Below, piece after piece: positions 54,445 to 62,755 of a stretch of 64,000 nt of DNA (its first letter is position 1; every line of letters begins with the position of its first letter). Source of the DNA: JAAELZ01 sp965223465 (lineage in GTDB: Bacteria; Pseudomonadota; Gammaproteobacteria; Arenicellales; Poriferihabitantaceae); contig OZ245025.1 in the NCBI GenBank assembly GCA_965223465.1, positions 2,604,001-2,668,000 of the forward strand, read 5' to 3'. The translations under genes and the position numbers were made by a program. The notes under the pieces are model-generated. The model searched no databases. It was not told the origin of the DNA and saw nothing but the letters and a program-made list of their open reading frames with translations.

Positions 54445-55197
54445 TTAAAGAGAAGGTATTTGGGCGAACGTGATTTTTATGTGGTTAGGACCTACCCGAA
54501 TTTGGCTGGTAAGGGATTCGATAAGATGGCGTTTTGAATTATGGGAAAGTGTTGACCATATATCAGTTAGCGTAGAACCATTATTATGTTTCTTCGTGCT
54601 GAGTAGCTTTTGTATTGTATTGTTGTTGGCGCGAAAAACGCTCAGCTTGCTTTGATAAATTTTATCAATAATTTCTACTTCGATATTGTTGTCACATTTT
54701 GAGCAAAAGTACTTTTTTCTGCCGTGTGGGTGGTGCATTTGTGCTCCACAATCACACTGAATTAATCCGGTAAAAAGGCCAAAAGGTTTCTTTGATTGAG
54801 GCTTTTGTTTTTGTGCAATGAGTAGATTATTGACTTTGTTCCAAGTTGCTTCATCAATTAACGGCGTGATGGGCTGGTATCGCCATTGTGATTCTGGCTT
54901 TAAGTCCCTAAATTTCTTAGGTCCATGTGCAGTGAGGTAATTCTTTTTATGGTGGCCTTTAGCAAGCGGGTCACGCAAGAAACGGTTAATGCTACTATCC
55001 GAGAATTTCGCGCCGGAGCGCGTACGATAGCCTTTCTGATTTAAAATATTGGCTACCGTGAGTTTGCGCTTATGTTTGAGAAATAGTTTAAAAATCAGTT
55101 TGCGGATTGGCGCTTCTTGCGGATCATGCTCAAAGCCATCATTTGTACGGCGAAAACCATACGGAGCAGCACCACCAGATTTTGGTTTTTCACTCAT
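54445..55197 (-). CDS. Serine-recombinase-like protein lacking the catalytic domain
   Basis: This 250-residue protein has the Recombinase (PF07508-type) domain (P-Y-G-F-R-R, then I-L-N-Q-K-G-Y-R-T-R-S-G) and a zinc-ribbon domain (C-D-C-G-A-Q-M-H-H, C-S-K-C). The N-terminal ~150-residue resolvase domain with the nucleophilic serine is absent, and none is found upstream before radC. It could be a remnant or an accessory DNA-binding factor for the complete recombinase at 59606. No ribosome site is obvious. Confidence 0.8.
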   Translation of the reverse strand: MSEKPKSGGAAPYGFRRTNDGFEHDPQEAPIRKLIFKLFLKHKRKLTVANILNQKGYRTRSGAKFSDSSINRFLRDPLAKGHHKKNYLTAHGPKKFRDLKPESQWRYQPITPLIDEATWNKVNNLLIAQKQKPQSKKPFGLFTGLIQCDCGAQMHHPHGRKKYFCSKCDNNIEVEIIDKIYQSKLSVFRANNNTIQKLLSTKKHNNGSTLTDIWSTLSHNSKRHLIESLTSQIRVGPNHIKITFAQIPSL

Positions 55198-55257
55198 CTA
55201 TTAGTGTGCTCGTAGTCTATTATTCAGCAGGGAAATTACAAATTTAGGACAAGTATA

Positions 55258-55285
55258 AAGGCTACCGTACATTGACGGTAGCCTT
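55258..55285 (-). terminator. Perfect hairpin after radC
   Basis: AAGGCTACCGT and ACGGTAGCCTT form a perfect 11-bp stem with a 6-base loop just after the radC stop. Only a weak T-rich stretch follows. Confidence 0.6.
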
Positions 55286-55295
55286 GAGGGTCGGC

Positions 55296-55781
55296 TTAAA
55301 ACGATCCGAGTTCAGCCATAGATTTAATATCTTCGCCGCTGACAATGATATGGTCCAAAACCTGGACCTCAAAAAGAGAAAGCGCGTCTTTAAGGCGTCC
55401 GGTAATTTGATGGTCTGCGTTACTCGGCTCACATACACCAGAAGGATGATTGTGGGCAAAGATTACAGCTGAAGCATTATGCTCAAGTGCACGTTTGACC
55501 ACCTCTCTGGGAAAAACAGTTGCGCCAGAGACGCTGCCAGTGAACAATTTTTCAAAGCAAATTACACGATGTTGTGCATCCATAAAAATGGCACAAAACA
55601 CCTCGTGCTCTAAAAGTCCAATTTGGGCCTGCAGAAAGTCTTTTGCTTGATTTGCAGAGGTTAATTTATCAATGCGGTGAAATCGCGAAGTGATAATATT
55701 TCTCGCGAGACGAATGATTTCGTCACAGCTTAAATTTTGCGGAAAATGAACATTGTCATTAGTCGTTTCTTTATGTGTCAT
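55296..55781 (-). CDS. radC: RadC-family JAB-domain protein
   Basis: This 161-residue protein has the RadC/MPN+ metal motif A-H-N-H-P-S-G-x11-D near residues 112-128, with D-H-I-I-V following. It lacks the N-terminal HhH part of chromosomal RadC, as in island-borne YeeS/YkfG-type copies. AGGAGT precedes the ATG. Sequence motifs shared with other genes of the region lie upstream. The molecular function of RadC is unresolved. Confidence 0.9.
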   Translation of the reverse strand: MTHKETTNDNVHFPQNLSCDEIIRLARNIITSRFHRIDKLTSANQAKDFLQAQIGLLEHEVFCAIFMDAQHRVICFEKLFTGSVSGATVFPREVVKRALEHNASAVIFAHNHPSGVCEPSNADHQITGRLKDALSLFEVQVLDHIIVSGEDIKSMAELGSF

Positions 55782-55843
55782 GATTGACTCCTGGTCTAGT
55801 AAGAACTGTTTTCCAGAGTAGGAAACAATCTTGCTTTTGAGGA

Positions 55844-55859
55844 GAATGGAGAAAGTCGG
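55844..55859. promoter_or_regulatory. GAATGGAG element upstream of radC
   Basis: GAATGGAGAAAGTCGG is a variant of the GGATGGAGAATGTCG element found upstream of other genes in this region. It lies ~65 bases before the radC start. Confidence 0.5.
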
Positions 55860-55885
55860 CTATTGGGTTATCCTCAAACAAGCAG

Positions 55886-55908
55886 GGTGACATGGTGACA
55901 TAGGTGAC
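55886..55908. repeat. Triple GGTGAC array 1
   Basis: GGTGAC occurs at 55886, 55894 and 55903 (spacing 8 and 9). The same arrangement recurs at 59530 and, inverted, at 62705. Confidence 0.6.
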
Positions 55909-56014
55909 GTTGTGTGAAGGTAGAGCAACACAAATGAAAAAAATCAAAATGGTTTAAGGCTACTGAATATTTCCATTCTGTTTTTGCCGTCTAAATTCTT
56001 GTAGCTTTAACGTT

Positions 56015-56191
56015 ATGAGCATTAGACCAGGCACAATTGAACAGTACATCCGGCTCATGAAAGAGGAGCACGATGAAATAGTGAGTGAGCAGGAAGCAAG
56101 AAAGCAAATCACAAGATTTGTATACCTTTGTATTCATTTATCCCAAACAATAGATGAACGTGGGAGCGATAACAGAATTTTAGGCTCGTGA
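56015..56191 (+). CDS. Small hypothetical protein, 58 residues
   Basis: The frame begins S-I-R-P-G-T-I-E-Q-Y-I-R-L-M-K and is charged throughout. Short proteins with this type of N-terminus occur in prophage-like elements. No strong ribosome site is seen. Its 3' end overlaps the convergent recombinase remnant. Confidence 0.45.
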   Translation: MSIRPGTIEQYIRLMKEEHDEIVSEQEARKQITRFVYLCIHLSQTIDERGSDNRILGS

Positions 56192-56304
56192 TTTTGTCGT
56201 AGAAATATTTGCGCGCTTCCTAAGCTCTCGTATACTGGCATTTACTGTATCAGCACGACTTTCTCCATTCCATTTTCTAAAATCCTTTATTACTCCCCTC
56301 AAGT
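56180..56304 (-). pseudogene. Serine recombinase 3'-end remnant 1
   Basis: The minus strand encodes R-G-V-I-K-D-F-R-K-W-N-G-E-S-R-A-D, then a variable tail and a TAA. The core matches the C-terminus of the complete recombinase at 59606-61216. Only ~40 codons survive. Confidence 0.75.
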
Positions 56305-56376
56305 CAAGAATGGACAAAGTCGGGAAGACAGGACTTCAAACCCCCGTATTTAGTGATTTACCCCATGCTTACCACT

Positions 56377-56490
56377 CTAAGACATATGTCGGTCGACAAG
56401 ACCATCAATACGTCGAAGGAGTAGCCTGATGCACTCAGCGTGCTCAGTGACTTCGTCTATGAGTTCATGAGCTGCATCTTTCTTGCTCAT
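56377..56490 (-). CDS. 37-residue small ORF, copy 1
   Basis: The frame begins S-K-K-D-A-A-H-E-L-I-D-E-V and has GGAGAT 4 bases before the ATG. It is duplicated exactly in the second repeat. It is charged and helical. Expression is unproven. Confidence 0.4.
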   Translation of the reverse strand: MSKKDAAHELIDEVTEHAECIRLLLRRIDGLVDRHMS

Positions 56491-56601
56491 GATCATCTCC
56501 ACAGGAAAGTCTTCACAATAGTGTTCCATATACGTTGTGTAGATTAGAGATTAATTACATCGACCTGGTATTATGTTTTCACACATTAAGCTCAGCGAAT
56601 A

Positions 56602-56616
56602 GGATGGAGAATGTCG
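56602..56616. promoter_or_regulatory. GGATGGAG element upstream of the HEPN gene
   Basis: GGATGGAGAATGTCG lies at the end of repeat copy 1, ~115 bases before the HEPN gene start. Confidence 0.5.
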
Positions 56617-56729
56617 TATATTGACCACATTTCCCACCCTAGATCAACGCCCAGACATTGGTAGTCGGAGCATATGGATACTAGAAAAACTACAATAGAA
56701 GCATTAGCTAAAATCTACCAATTCATATC

Positions 56730-57686
56730 ATGAACAATCTAAAAGTATTTTTCACTATGGTTCCTTATGGAGGGAGCTTTAAGTACAAAGACGAATTTTT
56801 AATATATCCTCCTCCATCAAATACTGAAGACTACATCCAACACAAACCAGCAATACTTGAGTTTAACAATGAAGAAGCAAGTCCGGAGTATTTTGATGAT
56901 CCAGATCATCCAAATACATATCCTGTCCCTCAAAGTGCTGTGCAGGCTCAATCAGATCAACGAAAATGTGATGAATTACTAAGATTGCTTAGCTTACTCA
57001 CCAACTATTCACACTTTCAATACCCGAACTTTAAAGCGTGGTTTATTCCGATCGATACCAAGATGGGAGAGTTCCCACTGGCCAGGTGGGGGCAAGCATT
57101 TATACCGAGCATTGATCTAGAAAGTTCTACTCCTAAATATGATGAAGTAGCAAAAAAGGATTCAGTTAAATACTACGACGACAACTTTTTTCGAAGAATT
57201 ACAGATGAGGTCGTATATCCAGAAACTATTGAGGAGTTACTAGACAAATATTTCCTTTTGGAAGAAAAACATCGGGAAGTGCTCGATAAGTCAATACGAC
57301 TATTTAATCAGGGCTTGGAATTAGAAACTAAAATGCCATCAATGGCTGTTGTTGCATTTATTTCTGCAATTGAAAATATTGTAACTTACGATAGTAGCGG
57401 CACCCCCGAGGATACCTGTAAATGTGGTGAAATAAAGTATGGTGTAACTAAAAAATTTAGAGTCTTTGTTGGTAGGTACATTAGGGCAGAGTCAAATACT
57501 CAGCGTAAAAAGTATGTTGAGGATATCTACGGATTAAGATCAAAAATTGTTCACGCAGGAGGTCTACACGCAGGTGACCTAGACAGTAATATGTGGGAGG
57601 GTAATCAAGAGGAAAATCCGTTTTTATTGAATGAAATTGAACAAGTCACAAGAATATGTCTTATAAATTGGTTTAAAAATTGTTGA
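56730..57686 (+). CDS. HEPN-domain protein (Apea-like), candidate defence RNase
   Basis: This 318-residue protein has an N-terminal half that is not recognised. The C-terminal ~130 residues look like an Apea-type HEPN domain: S-A-I-E-N-I-V, a C-K-C-G pair, and the R-x4-H RNase motif R-S-K-I-V-H at about 270-275. HEPN proteins are commonly RNA-cleaving effectors of antiviral or toxin systems. It stands alone between two 345-bp direct repeats, so it is a cassette. No partner antitoxin is adjacent except the tiny ORF. Confidence 0.75.
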   Translation: MNNLKVFFTMVPYGGSFKYKDEFLIYPPPSNTEDYIQHKPAILEFNNEEASPEYFDDPDHPNTYPVPQSAVQAQSDQRKCDELLRLLSLLTNYSHFQYPNFKAWFIPIDTKMGEFPLARWGQAFIPSIDLESSTPKYDEVAKKDSVKYYDDNFFRRITDEVVYPETIEELLDKYFLLEEKHREVLDKSIRLFNQGLELETKMPSMAVVAFISAIENIVTYDSSGTPEDTCKCGEIKYGVTKKFRVFVGRYIRAESNTQRKKYVEDIYGLRSKIVHAGGLHAGDLDSNMWEGNQEENPFLLNEIEQVTRICLINWFKNC

Positions 57687-57689
57687 GAC

Positions 57690-57793
57690 TCAATGGTCTA
57701 CATTTTTTGTAATCTCTCGTATACTGGATAATGTCTGGTCTAGCCGACATTGCCCATACAATTTTCTGAAATCCTTTATTACTCCCCTCAAGT
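57690..57793 (-). pseudogene. Serine recombinase 3'-end remnant 2
   Basis: The minus strand encodes R-G-V-I-K-D-F-R-K-L-Y-G-Q-C-R-L-D, then a different tail ending at a TGA 3 bases from the HEPN stop. It shares the same core as remnant 1 and the complete recombinase, but the tail has diverged. Confidence 0.7.
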
Positions 57794-57865
57794 CAAGAAT
57801 GGACAAAGTCGGGAAGACAGGACTTCAAACCCCCGTATTTAGTGATTTACCCCATGCTTACCACT

Positions 57866-57979
57866 CTAAGACATATGTCGGTCGACAAGACCATCAATAC
57901 GTCGAAGGAGTAGCCTGATGCACTCAGCGTGCTCAGTGACTTCGTCTATGAGTTCATGAGCTGCATCTTTCTTGCTCAT
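57866..57979 (-). CDS. 37-residue small ORF, copy 2
   Basis: This is identical to the frame in repeat copy 1, with the same ribosome site. Confidence 0.4.
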   Translation of the reverse strand: MSKKDAAHELIDEVTEHAECIRLLLRRIDGLVDRHMS

Positions 57980-58090
57980 GATCATCTCCACAGGAAAGTC
58001 TTCACAATAGTGTTCCATATACGTTGTGTAGATTAGAGATTAATTACATCGACCTGGTATTATGTTTTCACACATTAAGCTCAGCGAATA

Positions 58091-58105
58091 GGATGGAGAA
58101 TGTCG
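58091..58105. promoter_or_regulatory. GGATGGAG element upstream of the VRR-NUC gene
   Basis: GGATGGAGAATGTCG lies at the end of repeat copy 2, ~165 bases before the gene. Confidence 0.5.
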
Positions 58106-58265
58106 CGGCTCGTCGTATTCGGGTTCATAATAGAGCGCTTGTAAGATAAGAAAGGAGCTCCTGTTCTTTTGGGGCCCCTTAGAAAAGTCATTTCTAAGTA
58201 GTCCTGGTATTAACCTAATACTAAAATAATTAATTGGATCAATTTCTAAGCAATAAGTGAGCAAT

Positions 58266-59498
58266 ATGACGGTGGACTGTAAACACAAAGACGTGGATTG
58301 CCTTAATCAATACGAATTTATAAGAAAGTATCGCTGTAACAACTGTGGTGAGGTGATGATGTGTGCGTGTGATGAAGAATTTGGTCGGAAGCACCTTCCG
58401 CACCAAATTAATAGCGGAACTTGGCTAGATACTCGGAAATCTGTACCAGTTACGTTAGGTTTTCAAGAGGAGATTTGCCTGGAATGCAGAGGTAACCCTC
58501 CTGTTGCCGCGCCAAAGGCATCTATGATGGGTGCTACGAGCAAAATCAAGCGATATTACTGGCGTGAAATATATTTTGAAACTACAAAACAATTTTATGA
58601 CACTCATCCTGAGCTGGATCCCAGTGATTTGTCCGTTAGACACTCTTTCGCTGATGAGTTTAAGGTCATTGAACAGAGAGTGCTTGAAGATCTCAAAATA
58701 TTGCATTCCACTAGCCCAAAATATAGTTATTCTGAGCCAAGCCAGGCCAACGTTATTTCTCAAACAAGCACGGAAGCTATATTAGTTAACGCCGAACATA
58801 TAAAAGGACCTGGAAGAAAGGTGGGGATAAAGGACAAAGGAAGGATTTGGAGTGTAGAGGAGTTTGCCTCTAACTATTTCAGTGATCATGGATATCGCAT
58901 TCTCGAAACTGAAAGCATCCCCTTCCATGTGTTGTTTGGGGTGTTTATGTGGATAGTGGTACAGGATTGCAACGACCCCTTAGGAAGAGTCGTACAATTT
59001 GGGAATCGGACCGACTTTGATTTGAAACTAAAAAATGGAAGGATGGTTTCAACGATGTTGCCTGAGGATTTTGGCACAACTGGGTACTACCATAGACGGA
59101 AACCTCAAATATCAAAACACCTTGAGGAACTCGATGAGCTCGACTGGCTTTTTGACTATTGGTTGGAACCCAGCTCAGGTCTTAGACAATATTTATGGGC
59201 ACACCGTGAAGAAGATATCTTAAAGGCAAAGAAGGTTATGAAAATTATGGGATTAGCAAATTTGCGTAAAACCCTTGAGTACTTGTCCATGGATTATTGG
59301 AGAAATTATTGTGGATGGCCTGATTTATTAGTTTACAACGACAACGAATTCTTTTTTGTCGAGGTGAAATCATCAAAGGACAGGTTAAGTGACGATCAAA
59401 AAAAATGGTTTTTAGGAAACCATAAGTTTCTACACTTTACTGCCAAAATTTTTAAGGTAGGTAAGCAGCGCAAGGATAGACAAATCAATACGAAATAA
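58266..59498 (+). CDS. VRR-NUC domain protein, candidate nuclease
   Basis: This ~410-residue protein has an N-terminal Cys/His-rich region (several C-x2-C pairs within residues 5-40) that could bind zinc, a middle part that is not recognised, and a C-terminal VRR-NUC nuclease. The nuclease core reads G-W-P-D-L-L-V, then F-F-V-E-V-K-S-S-K-D-R-L-S-D-D-Q near residues 350-380, giving the D...E-x-K site. The ATG at 58266 is preceded by AAGTGAG; an in-frame GTG is at 58257. It is convergent with the recombinase. Such nucleases are repair or defence enzymes of mobile DNA. Confidence 0.8.
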   Translation: MTVDCKHKDVDCLNQYEFIRKYRCNNCGEVMMCACDEEFGRKHLPHQINSGTWLDTRKSVPVTLGFQEEICLECRGNPPVAAPKASMMGATSKIKRYYWREIYFETTKQFYDTHPELDPSDLSVRHSFADEFKVIEQRVLEDLKILHSTSPKYSYSEPSQANVISQTSTEAILVNAEHIKGPGRKVGIKDKGRIWSVEEFASNYFSDHGYRILETESIPFHVLFGVFMWIVVQDCNDPLGRVVQFGNRTDFDLKLKNGRMVSTMLPEDFGTTGYYHRRKPQISKHLEELDELDWLFDYWLEPSSGLRQYLWAHREEDILKAKKVMKIMGLANLRKTLEYLSMDYWRNYCGWPDLLVYNDNEFFFVEVKSSKDRLSDDQKKWFLGNHKFLHFTAKIFKVGKQRKDRQINTK

Positions 59499-59529
59499 AA
59501 TGGAAAAAACGTATCTATTTGATAAACAA

Positions 59530-59553
59530 GGTGACATAGATGACTTAGGTGAC
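59530..59553. repeat. Triple GGTGAC array 2
   Basis: GGTGAC, GATGAC and GGTGAC start at 59530, 59539 and 59548 (spacing 9 and 9), followed by an inverted GTCAC. It lies between the convergent VRR-NUC and recombinase genes. Confidence 0.6.
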
Positions 59554-59605
59554 TTCGTCACGATACAGTGTAAATTTAATTTCGTATGCTAACGGGCCAC
59601 CGTTA

Positions 59606-61216
59606 CTATTTTAGTGAAGAATTTGCAGCATCCGTTCTCATTGCTCGATAATGGATCTCTTGTATACTAGCATTGACTACATCAGCACGATTTTCTCCAT
59701 TCCATTTTCTAAAATCCTTTATTACTCCCCTCAGTTCGGGAATGCCGTTAGAATTGGGTATTGTAAAGAACGGTTTTTCCGCTTGAATAGTAAGTTTTCT
59801 GTCCATAATCTTAGGGTTCGAACCCGCGGTTCTTAAGATAAGCCGTTTTGTTTCATGGTCGCCTTTTTTAAACAATGAAACCGCTTGGTTGCGGAATTCT
59901 AAGTAGTTTTGAAAGGGTTCGAACCATGGTTTGTGGTTCTCCAGGTTTCCCAGGTTTTGGCGTAGTTTCTCTTGCTCAAATTCAAGTTTACGCCTCTCTT
60001 CTACGTATTCATTTTCTGGGATTTGTTCATTCATCCTCATCTGGTTGAGAATGACAAATCGTTTCTCGTTTTTATTGAGTTCTTTTTTGATAGCAATAAT
60101 TCTGTCTTTATTGTGATTATCAGAGGTCTCGAAGTTGTTTTTTGCCTCGTTCTGCAATAGTGCAAAGACATCTTTACTGATCGATAGCGAATCCAAAAAA
60201 ATAATGATCTGAGCTTCTAATGCCTTTACTTCAACCGATTTTTGCTTGCAGTTGTAGTTTGTTTTTCTATGTGTGCAGTGGTAGTACACATAGTGCGAGC
60301 CAAAGCGGTTCTTTTTGTTTTCCGCGGTGATGGCACAATCACATTGCCCACAGCGCATCATGCCTGTATAGCTAAATCGGGGTGCTGTATCTTTTGTGTG
60401 CGGCTTAAGTGCTCGTCTTCCTAAATGGTTTTGGATCGCTTCAAAATCTTCAAGCGAGACCATGGGTTGATGCTTACCATGATATAGCTGGCCTTTCCAC
60501 GGGATGAGTCCGGTATAGAATGGGTTTGAGAGTATGCGGTAAATATTACTCAATGATACGGGGCGACCACCTCGGTGCTTGGTAATCACGGTTCGTAATC
60601 CCCATTCGTGATAGGCTTTTTCATAAATCATGCGCGGCGTGTAGCCCATGCCCATGTGGTCCCATATTTGCTTAACCAAATTGAATCGTTCTGGGTCAGC
60701 GACGATGGTTCCAGTTTTATTACAGTTTAGATATCCCAGGGGGGCACGATTTGGAAGCCAGCCATTTTCCAGTTTTGTTCTCAATCCCCGTTTTACATTC
60801 TTACTTAAGGCATCAGAGTAATACTTGGAAAAACTCAAAATGGTAGAGAGCATCAGCTTACCCTCCGGTGTGTTGATGAAAGTATATGCAGCAAATTGCA
60901 GGTCTTTGATAAGTTTAAGATCAAGTAGGTAAATGATCTTTCCAGCGTCAACCGAATTACGTGAGAGGCGGTCTGGATGCCACGAAAGCACTCCATCAGC
61001 TTCACCATTTTCGATACGTTCAAGCATACTTTCAAATATCGGTCTTCCAGGTGATTTAGCACTCATTGATTCTTCGAAAGTATCGATAATCTTTACAGAT
61101 TGATCTGCACCAAACTTCTTAAGAATTTCTGATTTTTGCGATGCAATAGACACCGCCTGTCGGTCTTCACTCTCCTGAGATTTGCGACAATAGATGAAAT
61201 AGCGTAGGCGTGGCAT
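59606..61216 (-). CDS. Large serine recombinase
   Basis: This 536-residue site-specific recombinase has an N-terminal resolvase domain with nucleophile serine in Y-C-R-K-S-Q-E-S-E-D-R-Q and W-H-P-D-R-L-S-R near residue 80. A Recombinase domain (P-L-G-Y, then I-L-S-N-P-F-Y-T-G) and a zinc ribbon (C-G-Q-C-D-C, then C-T-H-R-K) with a coiled-coil insert (E-x-K-x-E-x7-R type, about 380-425) follow. It is the only complete recombinase of the region and probably mobilises it. Its 3' end is present as remnants at 56180 and 57690. Confidence 0.92.
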   Translation of the reverse strand: MPRLRYFIYCRKSQESEDRQAVSIASQKSEILKKFGADQSVKIIDTFEESMSAKSPGRPIFESMLERIENGEADGVLSWHPDRLSRNSVDAGKIIYLLDLKLIKDLQFAAYTFINTPEGKLMLSTILSFSKYYSDALSKNVKRGLRTKLENGWLPNRAPLGYLNCNKTGTIVADPERFNLVKQIWDHMGMGYTPRMIYEKAYHEWGLRTVITKHRGGRPVSLSNIYRILSNPFYTGLIPWKGQLYHGKHQPMVSLEDFEAIQNHLGRRALKPHTKDTAPRFSYTGMMRCGQCDCAITAENKKNRFGSHYVYYHCTHRKTNYNCKQKSVEVKALEAQIIIFLDSLSISKDVFALLQNEAKNNFETSDNHNKDRIIAIKKELNKNEKRFVILNQMRMNEQIPENEYVEERRKLEFEQEKLRQNLGNLENHKPWFEPFQNYLEFRNQAVSLFKKGDHETKRLILRTAGSNPKIMDRKLTIQAEKPFFTIPNSNGIPELRGVIKDFRKWNGENRADVVNASIQEIHYRAMRTDAANSSLK

Positions 61217-61339
61217 ATGCCTTTGGTTTTAAGAATTAGAGTCATACTGTGTCCACAATAGCTCCACCGTGGAACCTGTCAAGCTAGCTGAATCCACAAT
61301 GCTTTTAATCAGCTTAGCAAGAAGATAGCTCTAGCATGA

Positions 61340-61376
61340 GGATGGAGGGTGTCGCTTTTTTGGATGTTCTCCATCC
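61340..61376. promoter_or_regulatory. GGATGGAG-N21-CTCCATCC dyad
   Basis: Perfect 8-base inverted arms are separated by 21 bases, in the divergent gap between the recombinase and the P-loop ATPase. The left arm continues as GGTGTCG, like the other elements. A dimeric regulator site is likely. Confidence 0.65.
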
Positions 61377-61432
61377 TGTTTGGCGAGCACATTGCATGCA
61401 AGGATTAAGATGTAACAATTGAAATTAAAACC

Positions 61433-62713
61433 ATGCAAAAGAGCGAGGCCAGTAAACGGCAGGTAACCATTTCATATGTTGATCAGAAAATATTGGTTGA
61501 AACGGTCTATGACCGAGAAAAAAACAAAACGATGCTACTTGTGTCTGATAAAAACCGTATCAAGGCTGTGTCGTCATTAAAGATATCCGGCAAGACACTA
61601 GTTCCATATAGCGCTAGTCATGCATTTGTCAAAGATCAGGTGATCCTCTTTGCTCAGAAGGCTCAGGAGTACGGGAAAGTAGATGATCTCATCGAAAGTA
61701 TCAGGAAATATATTCACAAGTACGTCGACCTCAGCGAAGAATTTGAAACCATTGCAACACATTATGTGCTTTTAAGTTGGCTCTACGACATTCACAATGT
61801 TTTAGGATATTTACGCATACGGGGAGACTTTGGGACAGGCAAAACACGATTCTTGACCATTATTGGTAGCATCTGTTACAAGCCCATATTTGCTTCTGGC
61901 GCCGCTACTGTCGCGCCCTTATTTCATGTCCTCAATGACATAGGTGGTACGCTCATTATGGATGAAAGCGATTTTTATCATTCCAATGAAAAATCACTGA
62001 TTGCCAAGATTCTTAATAACGGTAACGCAAAAGGCTTTCCGGTGCTGCGATGCGAAAAAGCAAAGAACCATACATTTACGACCCGTTCTTTTACGGTTTA
62101 CGGGCCTAAAATATTAGCCTGTCGTGCCTCGTTTGATGATGAGGCACTAGAATCACGTTTCTTGACTGAAAACGCCGGTGTGCGGCCACTACGGGGCGAT
62201 GTGCCGCTTCATTTGAACAATGAGCAAGCTAAAGAAGCGCTAATACTTAGAAACAAGCTTTTAACATTTCGTTTTGCGTATTTTCGTAGAAACATATCAG
62301 TCAATGCAGATAAGCCGCAAACGCTTAGCCCGCGTATGCAACAAGTGATTACGCCGCTACTGCGGTTTATGTCACCTGACGAGCAGAAACAAACCACCAA
62401 GTGGGCACAAAAGCAAGAACGCCAGGCTCTCAGAGATCGAGGCATGGAACTAGCAGCGCATATCCTCATTGTTCTTCAGATCCTGCTTAAATCAAAATCA
62501 TCAGTTGAAATCGGGCAGATTCGAAATCGTATCATGGAAGATTTTGGTGATCATTACGAGCATGCTCTGACGGCAAAAGCTATCGGCTGCGTTGTGAGAA
62601 ATTCTCTTCAATTGGATACCAAAAGATTACATGGGCGATATGTTGTCGATGTGTCTCAAAAGGAGAAAATTACACTACTTGCTAAGCGCTATGGAGTGAA
62701 CAACGTCACCTAA
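61433..62713 (+). CDS. P-loop ATPase of the mobile element
   Basis: This 426-residue protein has Walker A G-D-F-G-T-G-K-T near residues 130-137, Walker B T-L-I-M-D-E-S-D about 40 residues later, and an arginine-containing segment E-S-R-F-L-T-E-N. It resembles helicase/primase-associated ATPases of phages and islands, but I cannot name the family. It is divergent from the recombinase, and the HTH and RuvC-like genes follow. No ribosome site is obvious at the ATG. Confidence 0.65.
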   Translation: MQKSEASKRQVTISYVDQKILVETVYDREKNKTMLLVSDKNRIKAVSSLKISGKTLVPYSASHAFVKDQVILFAQKAQEYGKVDDLIESIRKYIHKYVDLSEEFETIATHYVLLSWLYDIHNVLGYLRIRGDFGTGKTRFLTIIGSICYKPIFASGAATVAPLFHVLNDIGGTLIMDESDFYHSNEKSLIAKILNNGNAKGFPVLRCEKAKNHTFTTRSFTVYGPKILACRASFDDEALESRFLTENAGVRPLRGDVPLHLNNEQAKEALILRNKLLTFRFAYFRRNISVNADKPQTLSPRMQQVITPLLRFMSPDEQKQTTKWAQKQERQALRDRGMELAAHILIVLQILLKSKSSVEIGQIRNRIMEDFGDHYEHALTAKAIGCVVRNSLQLDTKRLHGRYVVDVSQKEKITLLAKRYGVNNVT

Positions 62714-62727
62714 GTCCTCATGTCACC
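62705..62727. repeat. Triple GGTGAC array 3 (inverted)
   Basis: On the minus strand it reads GGTGACAT, GAGGACTTA, GGTGAC (spacing 8 and 9). It overlaps the stop codon of the ATPase gene. Confidence 0.55.
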
Positions 62728-62755
62728 CAATTAATCACAGGGTATCCACATGCTA

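Larger units (their letters stand above)
56272..56616. repeat. 345-bp direct repeat, copy 1
   Basis: This is nearly identical to 57761-58105 (one difference noticed by eye, at the start). It includes part of the recombinase remnant, a 37-codon frame and two GGATGGAG-type elements. The two copies flank the HEPN gene. Confidence 0.95.
57761..58105. repeat. 345-bp direct repeat, copy 2
   Basis: This is the second copy of 56272-56616, 1,489 bases downstream. It lies between the HEPN and VRR-NUC genes. Recombination between the copies would delete the HEPN gene. Confidence 0.95.

Noticed and set aside
56272..58105. Possible CRISPR array or IS element made by the two long repeats
   Set aside because: There are only two copies, 345 bases long and 1.5 kb apart, with no short spacers, no terminal inverted repeats and no transposase between them.
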